A stretch of 51,207 nucleotides of DNA, from the NCBI GenBank assembly GCA_021816455.1, contig JAKAXU010000021.1, positions 1-51,207 on the forward strand. The letters run 5' to 3'. Shown one piece after another: positions 45,201 through 51,207 of the stretch (the first letter of the stretch is position 1; every line of letters starts with the position of its first letter). The DNA is from Acidobacteriota bacterium (GTDB lineage Bacteria; Acidobacteriota; Terriglobia; Terriglobales; Acidobacteriaceae). Below the pieces are notes generated by a model. That model did not search any database. It was given only the letters and a program-made list of their open reading frames with translations, and was not told where the DNA came from. The position numbers and the translations under genes were made by a program.

Positions 45201-46090
45201 AAGACATTGCGCAGATACTTGGCGGGGACGTTAGGCAGACCGGCAGTCAACTGTGAGTTCTTGAGGAACCAGTTGTTGCTGACGGTGTTGGTCGGGCGAT
45301 AGTACTCATAGGCAGCGCCGTGGAAATGGTTCGTTCCGGATTTGGTGACCAGCGAAACCTGCGCGCCCGAAGAGCGGCCCTCATCCACGCTGCCATCCGA
45401 GGTAGTCACACGGAATTCCTGCGTGGAGTCGAGCGTAGAGCGAAGAACCCCGGTGAAAGCGTAGCCGTTGATCTGGCTGTTGTCGTCCAATCCATCGAGG
45501 GTGATATTGCCCTGGTCCGAACGGCTGCCGGAGACAGCACCCTGGCGGCTGTCGGTCTGCTCCTGATTGCCTGTTGCGCTGGTACCGCCGCCCTCGCCGA
45601 GGAAGAGCACACCTGGCTGCAGGGCAAGCAGCGAGATCGGATCACGACCGTCCGAAGGAATGGACTGAATCATCTGATTGCCGATCGAGTTGCCTTCCGA
45701 TGCGTCGGTCGTGTTCAGCGTCTGTGCTGAACCGCTGACGTCGACAGTGACATTGCTGGCCTGAACAGAGAGCGTTGCGTTGATGGTTGCAGGCTGATTG
45801 ACCAGTAGCTCAGCAGTCTTGGTCTGATCAGCAAAACCAGCGGAACTGATGGTGATCAGATAGCGGGTAGGTGGAATCTGCGGAAATTGATAGTAGCCGG
45901 ACGAATCGGTGGTCGCGGTGTAGGTCTTGTTCACCGACTTATCGAGCAGGGTGACAGTCGCTCCCCGAACTACGGCGCCAGCCTGATCTTTCACTGTACC
46001 GCGCAGGGATGTGGTGGCAACCTGACCAAACGCATGACTACAGGCAATGAGGATGCACAAAAGCATCGCTCCCAGATGGAATCGTTTCAC
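42275..46090 (-). CDS. Oar-like TonB-dependent receptor with CarboxypepD_reg domain
   Basis: This 1271-residue outer-membrane protein has a Sec signal (about 6-23) and a carboxypeptidase-regulatory-like beta domain (about 27-105: LRGTVKDQAGAVVRGATVTLLD, SGYYQFPQIPPTRY). A plug-like region with ITLDGLDDNSQINGYAFTG follows, and then a very large barrel. It ends with an aromatic Phe (RRMQFGLRYDF). Such receptors import large ligands, often glycans or peptides; the ligand is unknown. GTG 46090 is chosen because AGGAAGA is correctly spaced. A terminator follows it directly. Confidence 0.92.
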   Translation of the reverse strand: MKRFHLGAMLLCILIACSHAFGQVATTSLRGTVKDQAGAVVRGATVTLLDKSVNKTYTATTDSSGYYQFPQIPPTRYLITISSAGFADQTKTAELLVNQPATINATLSVQASNVTVDVSGSAQTLNTTDASEGNSIGNQMIQSIPSDGRDPISLLALQPGVLFLGEGGGTSATGNQEQTDSRQGAVSGSRSDQGNITLDGLDDNSQINGYAFTGVLRSTLDSTQEFRVTTSDGSVDEGRSSGAQVSLVTKSGTNHFHGAAYEYYRPTNTVSNNWFLKNSQLTAGLPNVPAKYLRNVFGAALGGPIKKDRLFFFGNYEGLRQAIDDVASATVPTAAFQNGTIQYQDASGNTNTISTSNIAALDANCTTSDFDGSTVCPWGPGVNPNVLSYYKNVPVATGAASGDGLNSGSLFFPVKIPTTQNTSILRLDYNMTSKQQIFARGNYQKDTYAGDANLPGQPPASEKVYNTKGLAFGHTWNPTPNIVNDFRYGYVRESYGLSGLGQGQYVDFRFLTQPEAQTRNTINAVPVHNIVDNLTITKGNHTISFGVNWRLVQDITSSDNASFDVASTNPYWLGGNPPDPSSLGTGMPQVGAGFQNSYSIAYATILGTVPSLTNTYNYEVSSPTQATLLGTGAYIPRHYLANESEGYAMDSWRVRPNLTLTAGLRYVLLQTPYEVNGQEIAPTVDTHSWFIERGTAASKGVISEPILQFSPAGKANGKPGYWPENKNDFAPRFSIAWSPDSKTSIRAGAGIYFDHYGEALVQNFSANGSFGLQTSLTNPAGVYSYTSSSRYQAAPRFTGEHNLPNIPIQSASQTATFPYAPPTGAFLITFGVDNRLKTPYSEAYNLSYQRELPGGFLFEEAYVGRFGRHLLQQLDLAEPVDFNDPQGGGDYFTAGAQLSKLVDIHQGAFYSNFYGYGSNGQNNPVSVPTIQYFEDVFPQMANLDFQGESATEGIYNNEWAPYRYTFGETTSLADIDFYCIYGGYCANGTSKFWQSQFSSLYAWSTIGTSSYNALQASLRHPTAHGLSFDLSYTLSKSLDLNSGTERASEFSADSLGGSAIQNTWNPKLNKAVSDFDTRNMVNADMVYDLPFGRGKYYLGSANNAVNAFVGGWIFAGLYRWTSGLPFSLFEPGWSTDWQLEGYAVQTGYVKTHKHETAGQEQVFQNPGIIGANYQSNNGPVRLPYPGEAGMRNAFRGDGYFDIDTTLSKLWTVSRYGTIKFDWEVFNVTNSNRFDTSSISADVASATLGAYGATLPAASNFRRMQFGLRYDF

Positions 46091-46342
46091 GTCTCTTCCT
46101 CCAGAAAAATGTCTGCTGTGCAAAAAGATGCAAATGTGATGCAGATAAAAGAGTGTTGCAGTTATCAGACTGCGTACCGAAGTTCCTGGCCGGGAACCGG
46201 AACATTGCGGTCATCCCGTAACGATGAGTTCCCTCATTCTGCTATAAATTCGCTGCGTTTTCAATAAAAATTATTGTTGCACATCCAAATTTCGTTTTTT
46301 CGGTGTTGGACGGCGGTTCCCGAGCATCCGCAGAAAGCGCTT

Positions 46343-46906
46343 TCAGGCAACCAGGACTTCGCGTATCCGTCGACAGGTCGTGTCTAAATCCTCAGGCAGG
46401 ATGCGGGTTTCCGCCACCGTCGTCATGAAGTTTGTATCGCCGACCCAGCGCGGCAGGACATGCAGATGCAGGTGGCCCGCCACTCCGGCACCAGCGGCCT
46501 CTCCCAGATTCATCCCCAGATTGATGCCATGCGGGCGATAGAGACGATGGAATACTTGCTCCATTTGCTGTGCCAGGTCCGTCATCTCATGCGCGGTGGA
46601 AGTCGGGAGAGCTGCGAAGCTGGACTGATGCGCGTACGGGATGACCATGAGATGGCCTGAAGTGTAAGGGAACGCATTGAGACAGACAAAACATGCCTGG
46701 CCCCTGTGAACGATCAGCGCCGCTCTCTCCGCTGACTCGGAATCCATACCCGACTGAACGGCAAAATTGCTCGCAGCGATGAGATTGCAGAAGACGCAGC
46801 CGAGATCGCCTGTCCAATGAGAGAGGGCTGCAGGCACACCTTTCCGGGATGTCTCATCTGTTCCAGTGACGTAGCGATATCGCCATGGAGTCCACAAATA
46901 ATCCAT
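46343..46906 (-). CDS. HIT family protein (Ap4A phosphorylase/AP4A hydrolase-like)
   Basis: This 187-residue HIT protein begins MDYLWTPWRYRYV, has a CVFC pair, and carries the active-site motif HLHLHVLPRW with HLMVIPYAHQSSF upstream. The opening LWTPWRYRYV is typical of bacterial HIT proteins of the FHIT/AP4A-processing branch. ATG 46904-46906 is chosen for that N-terminus; the frame is open further upstream. It is divergent from rpsA. Confidence 0.9.
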   Translation of the reverse strand: MDYLWTPWRYRYVTGTDETSRKGVPAALSHWTGDLGCVFCNLIAASNFAVQSGMDSESAERAALIVHRGQACFVCLNAFPYTSGHLMVIPYAHQSSFAALPTSTAHEMTDLAQQMEQVFHRLYRPHGINLGMNLGEAAGAGVAGHLHLHVLPRWVGDTNFMTTVAETRILPEDLDTTCRRIREVLVA

Positions 46907-47404
46907 GACCGCTAGTATAGGGTGCTCAGCAACGGGAGGAAATCGGTAATCGCCGCAGGTGACTCCCAATGAAAACTGGAAAATCGAATACAACTGCGAA
47001 ACGCAGCGGACGATTGGACGCGCCCTCGGCGTTACGCACTGAAAATGGTGCAGCAGTGTAAATATTCGACAGTGCGGCACATTGATTCCACGCATGTTGA
47101 TTGACGTTGCCAGCGTCGCGTTGCTACCATAGGAGAGTATCCGTACGTGTCGATTTCAGCGTATGGATGAAGCGGTTGCCGAGAGCTGCCACCGGCCTTC
47201 GCGCTTGGGATCAAACGCATAGTTGGAGAGATGCAAGACCTTCCCAGTTATGCCTCAAGACGCGAAAATCGCCGGTCGTTCCAGATGATACGCATCCGGC
47301 TTCACGGACTATCTTCAGAACTGTGCCTGGCTGAGGCGTGTCCTGCGACTTCTGCTCGTTGTTCGCTCAACGATCGGGAGTGGTGAAATCCGGAGCTGGC
47401 AGTC
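46907..47404. other. 498-bp divergent intergenic region upstream of rpsA
   Basis: This stretch separates the HIT gene (-) from rpsA (+). A candidate rpsA promoter lies at 47101-47130. The remaining 270 bp would form a long rpsA leader. No tRNA, riboswitch or confident small gene was recognised. Confidence 0.5.
47101..47130 (+). promoter_or_regulatory. Candidate rpsA promoter
   Basis: TTGACG (47101-47106) and TACCAT (47125-47130) have 18 bp spacing. The predicted transcript would have a leader of about 265 nt before ATG 47405. It was found by eye, so it is moderate at best. Confidence 0.4.
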
Positions 47405-49351
47405 ATGGCAGACGTCCTCAATCTTGAAACCGAGAGCAAACCCCTGAATACCGAATTGGAAACCCCTGAACTTGATCCTGCGATGGAGCTGTCCGCTTCG
47501 TCGTCCGAATCCACCGTCAACCCGATCGTCTCCATCGCCGCCGAACCAGAAGCGCCACAGGCCGCTGAGGTCGCTGCAGTCGTAGCCCACGTTGAGCAGG
47601 CAACAGCCGCCTCGGAGGCAAACCGTCCAAACGCCGACATGCACCCCGAAACGGAGACGGAGTCTCTTACGGATTTTGCAGCCGCTCTGGAAGCTTACGA
47701 GCGGGAGCAGGCTGCCGAAGCCGCAGCCGTAGAAGCGTATGGCGACAGCATCGTTACCGGAAAAATCTCCAGCCTGACCGAAAAGCATGCCGTGGTCAAC
47801 GTCGGACTGAAGTCCGAAGGACTGTTGCCCATCGAGCAGCTTCTGGACCACAACGGCCAGCCAAAGTTCCAGCCCGGCGACACAATCGATGTGGTCATCG
47901 AGCGTGAGGAGCCGGAGGGTGGTTACCTCGTCAGCTACGAAAAGGCGCAGCGCCTGCGGGTGTGGGATGACATCGAGAAGGCGGCGAATGATAAGGTCGC
48001 GTTGATGGGAACGGTGGTGGGTCGGGTCAAAGGCGGACTCACCGTGGACATCGGCTTGAAGGCGTTTCTGCCCGGCTCCCAGCTGGAGATTCGTCCGGTT
48101 CGTAACCTCGATGGTTATATCGGCCAACAGATACCCGTCCGTGTCATCAAGCTGAACAAGAAGCGCGGCAATGTCGTTGTCAGCCGCAAGGAGCTTCTGG
48201 AAGAAGAGCAGAGTCTCCGCAAAGAACAGACGCTGGAGCATCTCAGCGAAAACGCAATCCTGACCGGAACGGTGAAGAACCTGACCGATTACGGCGCGTT
48301 CGTGGACCTCGGTGGAATCGACGGCCTGCTGCACATCACGGATATGAGCTGGGGTCGGCTCACGCATCCGCGTGATCTGGTCAATGTGGGGGACGAAATT
48401 CAGGTGCAGGTGCTGAAGTTTGACCGCGAGAAGCAGCGTGTTTCCCTTGGCTTCAAGCAGTTAACTCCGGATCCCTGGCTGGACGCGGTCGACCGCTACC
48501 CGATTGGTGCGCACGTACACGGTCGCGTTCTATCGGTGACCGATTATGGCGCTTTCATTGAGCTTGAGCAGGGGATTGAGGGTCTGGTCCACGTCTCTGA
48601 GATGACCTGGTCCAAGCGCATGAAACATCCCACGAAGCTGGTGAAGCCGGGAGATCAGGTGGAGGCAATCGTGCTCGCCGTCAACCCCTCTGACCGGCGC
48701 ATCTCCCTGGGAATGAAGCAGCTCCAGGAAAATCCGTGGGAAAACCTGACCGAGCGCTATCCTGCTGGAGCTGAGGTTGAGGGAAGGGTGCGCAACCTGA
48801 CCGATTTCGGAGCATTCATTGAGATCGAAGATGGCATCGACGGACTTGTCCATGTCTCGAACCTGAGCTGGACCAAGCGCATCAAGCATCCTTCGGAAGT
48901 GCTGAAGAAGGGCGAAAAGGTGAAGGCGGTTGTGCTCGGCGTAGAGCCGGAAAACCGTCGCCTGTCGCTCGGCATCAAGCAACTCCAACCCGACGTCTGG
49001 GAGACATTCTTCCGTCAGCATCGCGTGGGCGATGTAGTCCACGGCAAGGTTCTGCGTACGGCCCAGTTCGGCGCGTTTGTAGAGATCGCCGAGGGCGTGG
49101 AGGGACTCTGCCATGTCTCGGAAGCGGTGGATGCCGCAGGTCATGCGCTCACGCTCGAACAAGGGCAGGAGCATGACTTCAAGATCATCAAGATGAGCGT
49201 CGACGAAAAGAAGGTTGGACTGAGCATTCGCGCAGTTGGCGAAGAAGCCAGTCGGAGCGAAGTGGAGAACTACAAGACTCCATCCAGCTCTTCTTCCTCC
49301 AGTGCGACGACCACACTTGGTGATCTCGTAAACTGGGCGAAATTCCGTTGA
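47405..49351 (+). CDS. rpsA: 30S ribosomal protein S1
   Basis: This 648-residue protein has six S1 (OB-fold) repeats from about residue 113 to 620. Repeats 3-5 contain the typical [43 protein letters not shown] and [22 protein letters not shown] preceding acidic, Ala-rich extension of about 110 residues has no S1 fold, and the tail after 625 is Ser-rich. S1 tethers mRNA to the 30S subunit and helps structured messages initiate. It has the six-domain form of Gram-negative bacteria. A terminator follows. Confidence 0.96.
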   Translation: MADVLNLETESKPLNTELETPELDPAMELSASSSESTVNPIVSIAAEPEAPQAAEVAAVVAHVEQATAASEANRPNADMHPETETESLTDFAAALEAYEREQAAEAAAVEAYGDSIVTGKISSLTEKHAVVNVGLKSEGLLPIEQLLDHNGQPKFQPGDTIDVVIEREEPEGGYLVSYEKAQRLRVWDDIEKAANDKVALMGTVVGRVKGGLTVDIGLKAFLPGSQLEIRPVRNLDGYIGQQIPVRVIKLNKKRGNVVVSRKELLEEEQSLRKEQTLEHLSENAILTGTVKNLTDYGAFVDLGGIDGLLHITDMSWGRLTHPRDLVNVGDEIQVQVLKFDREKQRVSLGFKQLTPDPWLDAVDRYPIGAHVHGRVLSVTDYGAFIELEQGIEGLVHVSEMTWSKRMKHPTKLVKPGDQVEAIVLAVNPSDRRISLGMKQLQENPWENLTERYPAGAEVEGRVRNLTDFGAFIEIEDGIDGLVHVSNLSWTKRIKHPSEVLKKGEKVKAVVLGVEPENRRLSLGIKQLQPDVWETFFRQHRVGDVVHGKVLRTAQFGAFVEIAEGVEGLCHVSEAVDAAGHALTLEQGQEHDFKIIKMSVDEKKVGLSIRAVGEEASRSEVENYKTPSSSSSSSATTTLGDLVNWAKFR

Positions 49352-49374
49352 TTCAGGTCGTTCTGCCCTCCCTC

Positions 49375-49410
49375 ACAAAGGACCGCCTATCCAGGCGGTC
49401 CTTTGTGTAT
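49375..49410 (+). terminator. Rho-independent terminator of rpsA
   Basis: A perfect 14-bp stem (49375-49388 with 49393-49406) with loop ATCC contains CTTTGT in its 3' arm and lies about 23 bp after the rpsA stop. Confidence 0.88.
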
Positions 49411-49470
49411 TCACGATATTCGGCACAGAATCTTCGCTGATCTCCCGAAGCAATTTCACAGGATTCCCAC

Positions 49471-50388
49471 ATGACTCCGAATTCGTCTGCAGCGCGCTTC
49501 AACCCAAAGCTGACTCGCAGAAATCTGTTGCGAGGATCCGCACTGGGAGCAGGCGCGCTTGCGCTTTACTCTGGAGAGATTGAGCGCCACTGGATCGATC
49601 ACCGGCGGATCACCATCCAGATTGCAGGCCTGCCCACGCCGATGGTCGGTCTGCGAATCGCACAGGTAAGCGACATCCATCTGGAGAGCTGGACCGAACC
49701 ATTTTTCCTGCGGGAAGCCGTTGAACTGGTCAATCGAATCCATCCGGATCTCGTACTACTGACCGGAGACTTCATCACTGCGGAATCGCATCAATCGTAC
49801 TTTCCGGCGGCGGCCATGAAAAAATGCGCAGAAATCCTGGCTGACATTCAGTGCACCCAACGATACGGCATCCTGGGCAATCACGACGCTACCGTCGATC
49901 CGGATGCGGTGGTGACCGCGCTTCACGCTCAGAATATTCCGATTCTCCGCAATCGATCGACGGCGATCGAGCGCGGCGGAGCGCGACTCTGGCTGGCGGG
50001 AATCGACGATATGCTGGATGGAAATCCTGACCTGGACAAGGCAATTCCTCCGCAGATTCGCAACATTCCCGACGAGCCAGTCATTTTTATGGGGCACGAA
50101 CCCGATCCTGCGATCCGAATTCTTCGCCACCCGGCCGGTGCATCCATCCGCCTGATGCTGAGCGGTCACACCCACGGAGGACAGGTAAGGCTCCCGCTGC
50201 TCGGTGCAATTGACTTGCCGCCTCTGGGACGCCGCTTCGTGGAAGGGTTGTACCGACTCGGCTCGATGCAACTCTACGTCAATCGCGGACTGGGAACCGT
50301 CGGCGTTCCGTTCCGCTTCGATTGCCCGCCGGAGATTACGGAAATCACTCTGAGCGGCGCGGACGAATCGGATTCTGTCAGGCGATAG
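49471..50388 (+). CDS. Tat-exported metallophosphoesterase (YkuE/YaeI-like)
   Basis: This 305-residue protein has a twin-arginine signal (LTRRNLLRGSALGAGALAL) and a calcineurin-like domain. The metal-ligand blocks are visible: SDIH, TGDFI, GNHD, GHEPD and GHTHGG. YkuE/YaeI-like enzymes act on phosphate esters or UDP-diacylglucosamine-like lipids; the substrate here is unknown. The length is normal. Its last 11 bp overlap the end of the convergent MFS remnant. Confidence 0.92.
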   Translation: MTPNSSAARFNPKLTRRNLLRGSALGAGALALYSGEIERHWIDHRRITIQIAGLPTPMVGLRIAQVSDIHLESWTEPFFLREAVELVNRIHPDLVLLTGDFITAESHQSYFPAAAMKKCAEILADIQCTQRYGILGNHDATVDPDAVVTALHAQNIPILRNRSTAIERGGARLWLAGIDDMLDGNPDLDKAIPPQIRNIPDEPVIFMGHEPDPAIRILRHPAGASIRLMLSGHTHGGQVRLPLLGAIDLPPLGRRFVEGLYRLGSMQLYVNRGLGTVGVPFRFDCPPEITEITLSGADESDSVRR

Positions 50389-51106
50389 CGGCAGATTCAC
50401 GCGCTGCCTGTAACCCTGTCAAAAGCAACGCAAGTATCACGGCTCCGACGGCAAAAAGGTACATCGCCGGAAATCCCCAGCCTCCGATGATCGCACCGGC
50501 CACCGGACCGGTAATCATCATGGAGAAGTCCATAAAAACTCCATACGCGCCCAGCGCTGTTCCTTTGTCCTGGAGTGGAATCGAGCGAACGGCCTCGACG
50601 CCGAGCGCTGGAAATACGAGAGAAAATCCAAAGCCAGTCAGAGCTGCTCCGCCAAACGCAAGCAGTCGTGCTTGTGCCATCCACAGTACCGCCAGGCCAA
50701 GAGCTTCTGTCCCGAAGCAGATCAATGCGACAGCATATCCGCCGATGCGGTTGATCCAACTCGCAAAAAGTAATCGCGCACAGATAAACAGCGCTCCGAA
50801 GAGCGTGAGTGCCAAAGCCGCGCCGGACCAGTGACGGTGCGAAAAATCCAGCGTGATGAACGTAGCCAGCACGCCAAATCCGATGCTGCCCAGTCCCAGC
50901 CCCAGTCCCTGCGGCGCAACGCGTCGGAAGACGTGGTGATAGGGCAATTTCTCACCATGCACAATCGGAGCCGCAGGCTGACGCCTTGCCAGCACCAGAG
51001 GCCCGAGGCCAAGTACGAGAACGGCCACCCCAACTGCCGCAAAACCGAAATTTGTCAGCAGAACGACACCCAGAGGCGCTCCTATAGATTCGGCCCATAA
51101 ATACTG
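50378..51106 (-). pseudogene. MFS transporter, C-terminal part, interrupted by an IS630-like element
   Basis: The frame encodes about 243 residues of a major facilitator transporter from around helix 5 onward: SIGAPLGVVLL, then LGSIGFGVLATFITLDF, the R-x-G-like LLFASWINRIGGYAVAL and GAYGVFMDFSMMITGPVAGAIIG, ending after helix 12. Going upstream, the frame meets a stop at 51107-51109, and none of the three minus-strand frames beyond it looks like MFS. The first four helices are therefore missing from the window. The adjacent transposase start on the other strand suggests insertion of a mobile element. The substrate is unknown. Confidence 0.7.
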
Positions 51107-51132
51107 CTACATTGTGTATCTTGGCGCATCCA

Positions 51133-51207
51133 ATGGATATGGAACAAGAGGATGCACGCAAGTTGAGTTCGGCAGCGCAGCATGAGCGCAGGCGACAAGT
51201 GATCCGT
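51133..51207 (+). mobile_element. IS630-family transposase, N-terminal fragment running off the edge
   Basis: From ATG 51133 the frame reads MDMEQEDARKLSSAAQHERR and continues RQVIR to the window end without a stop. The DARKLSxxAQ...RRxxIR pattern matches the first residues of IS630-type transposases, which insert at TA. The preceding bases 51107-51132 would include the terminal inverted repeat. The other end is outside the window, so completeness cannot be judged. Confidence 0.6.

Noticed and set aside
47315..48367. Minus-strand open frame of 350 codons
   Set aside because: It is antisense to the N-terminal half of rpsA; no domain was recognised.
1..51207. CRISPR array or prophage
   Set aside because: No regularly spaced direct repeats, cas genes or phage structural genes were seen anywhere in the window.

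Overview
The window looks like chromosome of a soil-type member of the Acidobacteriota, probably class Terriglobia (subdivision 1). The evidence is a GC-rich Gram-negative gene set (LptD, RlpA, outer-membrane barrels), a very large Oar-like TonB-dependent receptor with an N-terminal carboxypeptidase-regulatory domain, an RDD protein with a long disordered N-terminus, a small Cys-rich protein ending in a SCSDYY-type tail, and a Tes-like radical SAM enzyme. The assignment is inferred from gene style only; no rRNA lies in the window.

Layout. 1-380: decayed IS5-type transposase tail beside a tRNA-Leu(CAG) on the minus strand. 500-8430: OsmC, a small zinc-ribbon-like protein, MutY, an outer-membrane barrel, a 697-residue Tes-like radical SAM protein, an unknown secreted protein, an RlpA lipoprotein, and the CrcB fluoride channel behind a fluoride riboswitch. 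8534-15764: M48 membrane protease, HIT hydrolase, degenerate receiver protein, MutM, PurA, ABM-domain protein, a secreted DUF4440-like protein and a small membrane protein. 16077-23734: PruA, a DinG-type helicase, a Phd/VapC-type toxin-antitoxin pair with a palindromic operator over its promoter, Der GTPase and a TPR-like membrane protein. 23757-31813: a dispersed-repeat candidate, unknown proteins, DacB (PBP4), a lipoprotein cytochrome c with a membrane partner, LptD and an RDD protein. 31905-36251: ROK protein, SthA transhydrogenase and a chemoreceptor. 36440-38698: yceD-rpmF-plsX-trm112-like cluster and a 57-residue microprotein. 38691-46906: MacB-like permease, S9 peptidase, the TonB receptor and a second HIT protein. 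47405-51207: ribosomal protein S1, a Tat-exported metallophosphoesterase, and an MFS gene that appears to be cut by an IS630-type element running off the right edge.

Most of the window is housekeeping: DNA oxidation repair (mutY, mutM), purine synthesis (purA), proline catabolism (pruA), redox balance (sthA), ribosome function (rpsA, rpmF, der) and envelope assembly (lptD, plsX, dacB, rlpA). The parts most worth a second look are: the Tes-like radical SAM protein, a candidate for making membrane-spanning lipids; the toxin-antitoxin promoter, predicted leaderless with an operator covering the -10; the 57-residue membrane microprotein whose start overlaps the stop of a MacB-like permease; an RlpA lacking two expected catalytic residues; and the IS630/MFS junction. 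No CRISPR array, prophage or biosynthetic gene cluster was seen.
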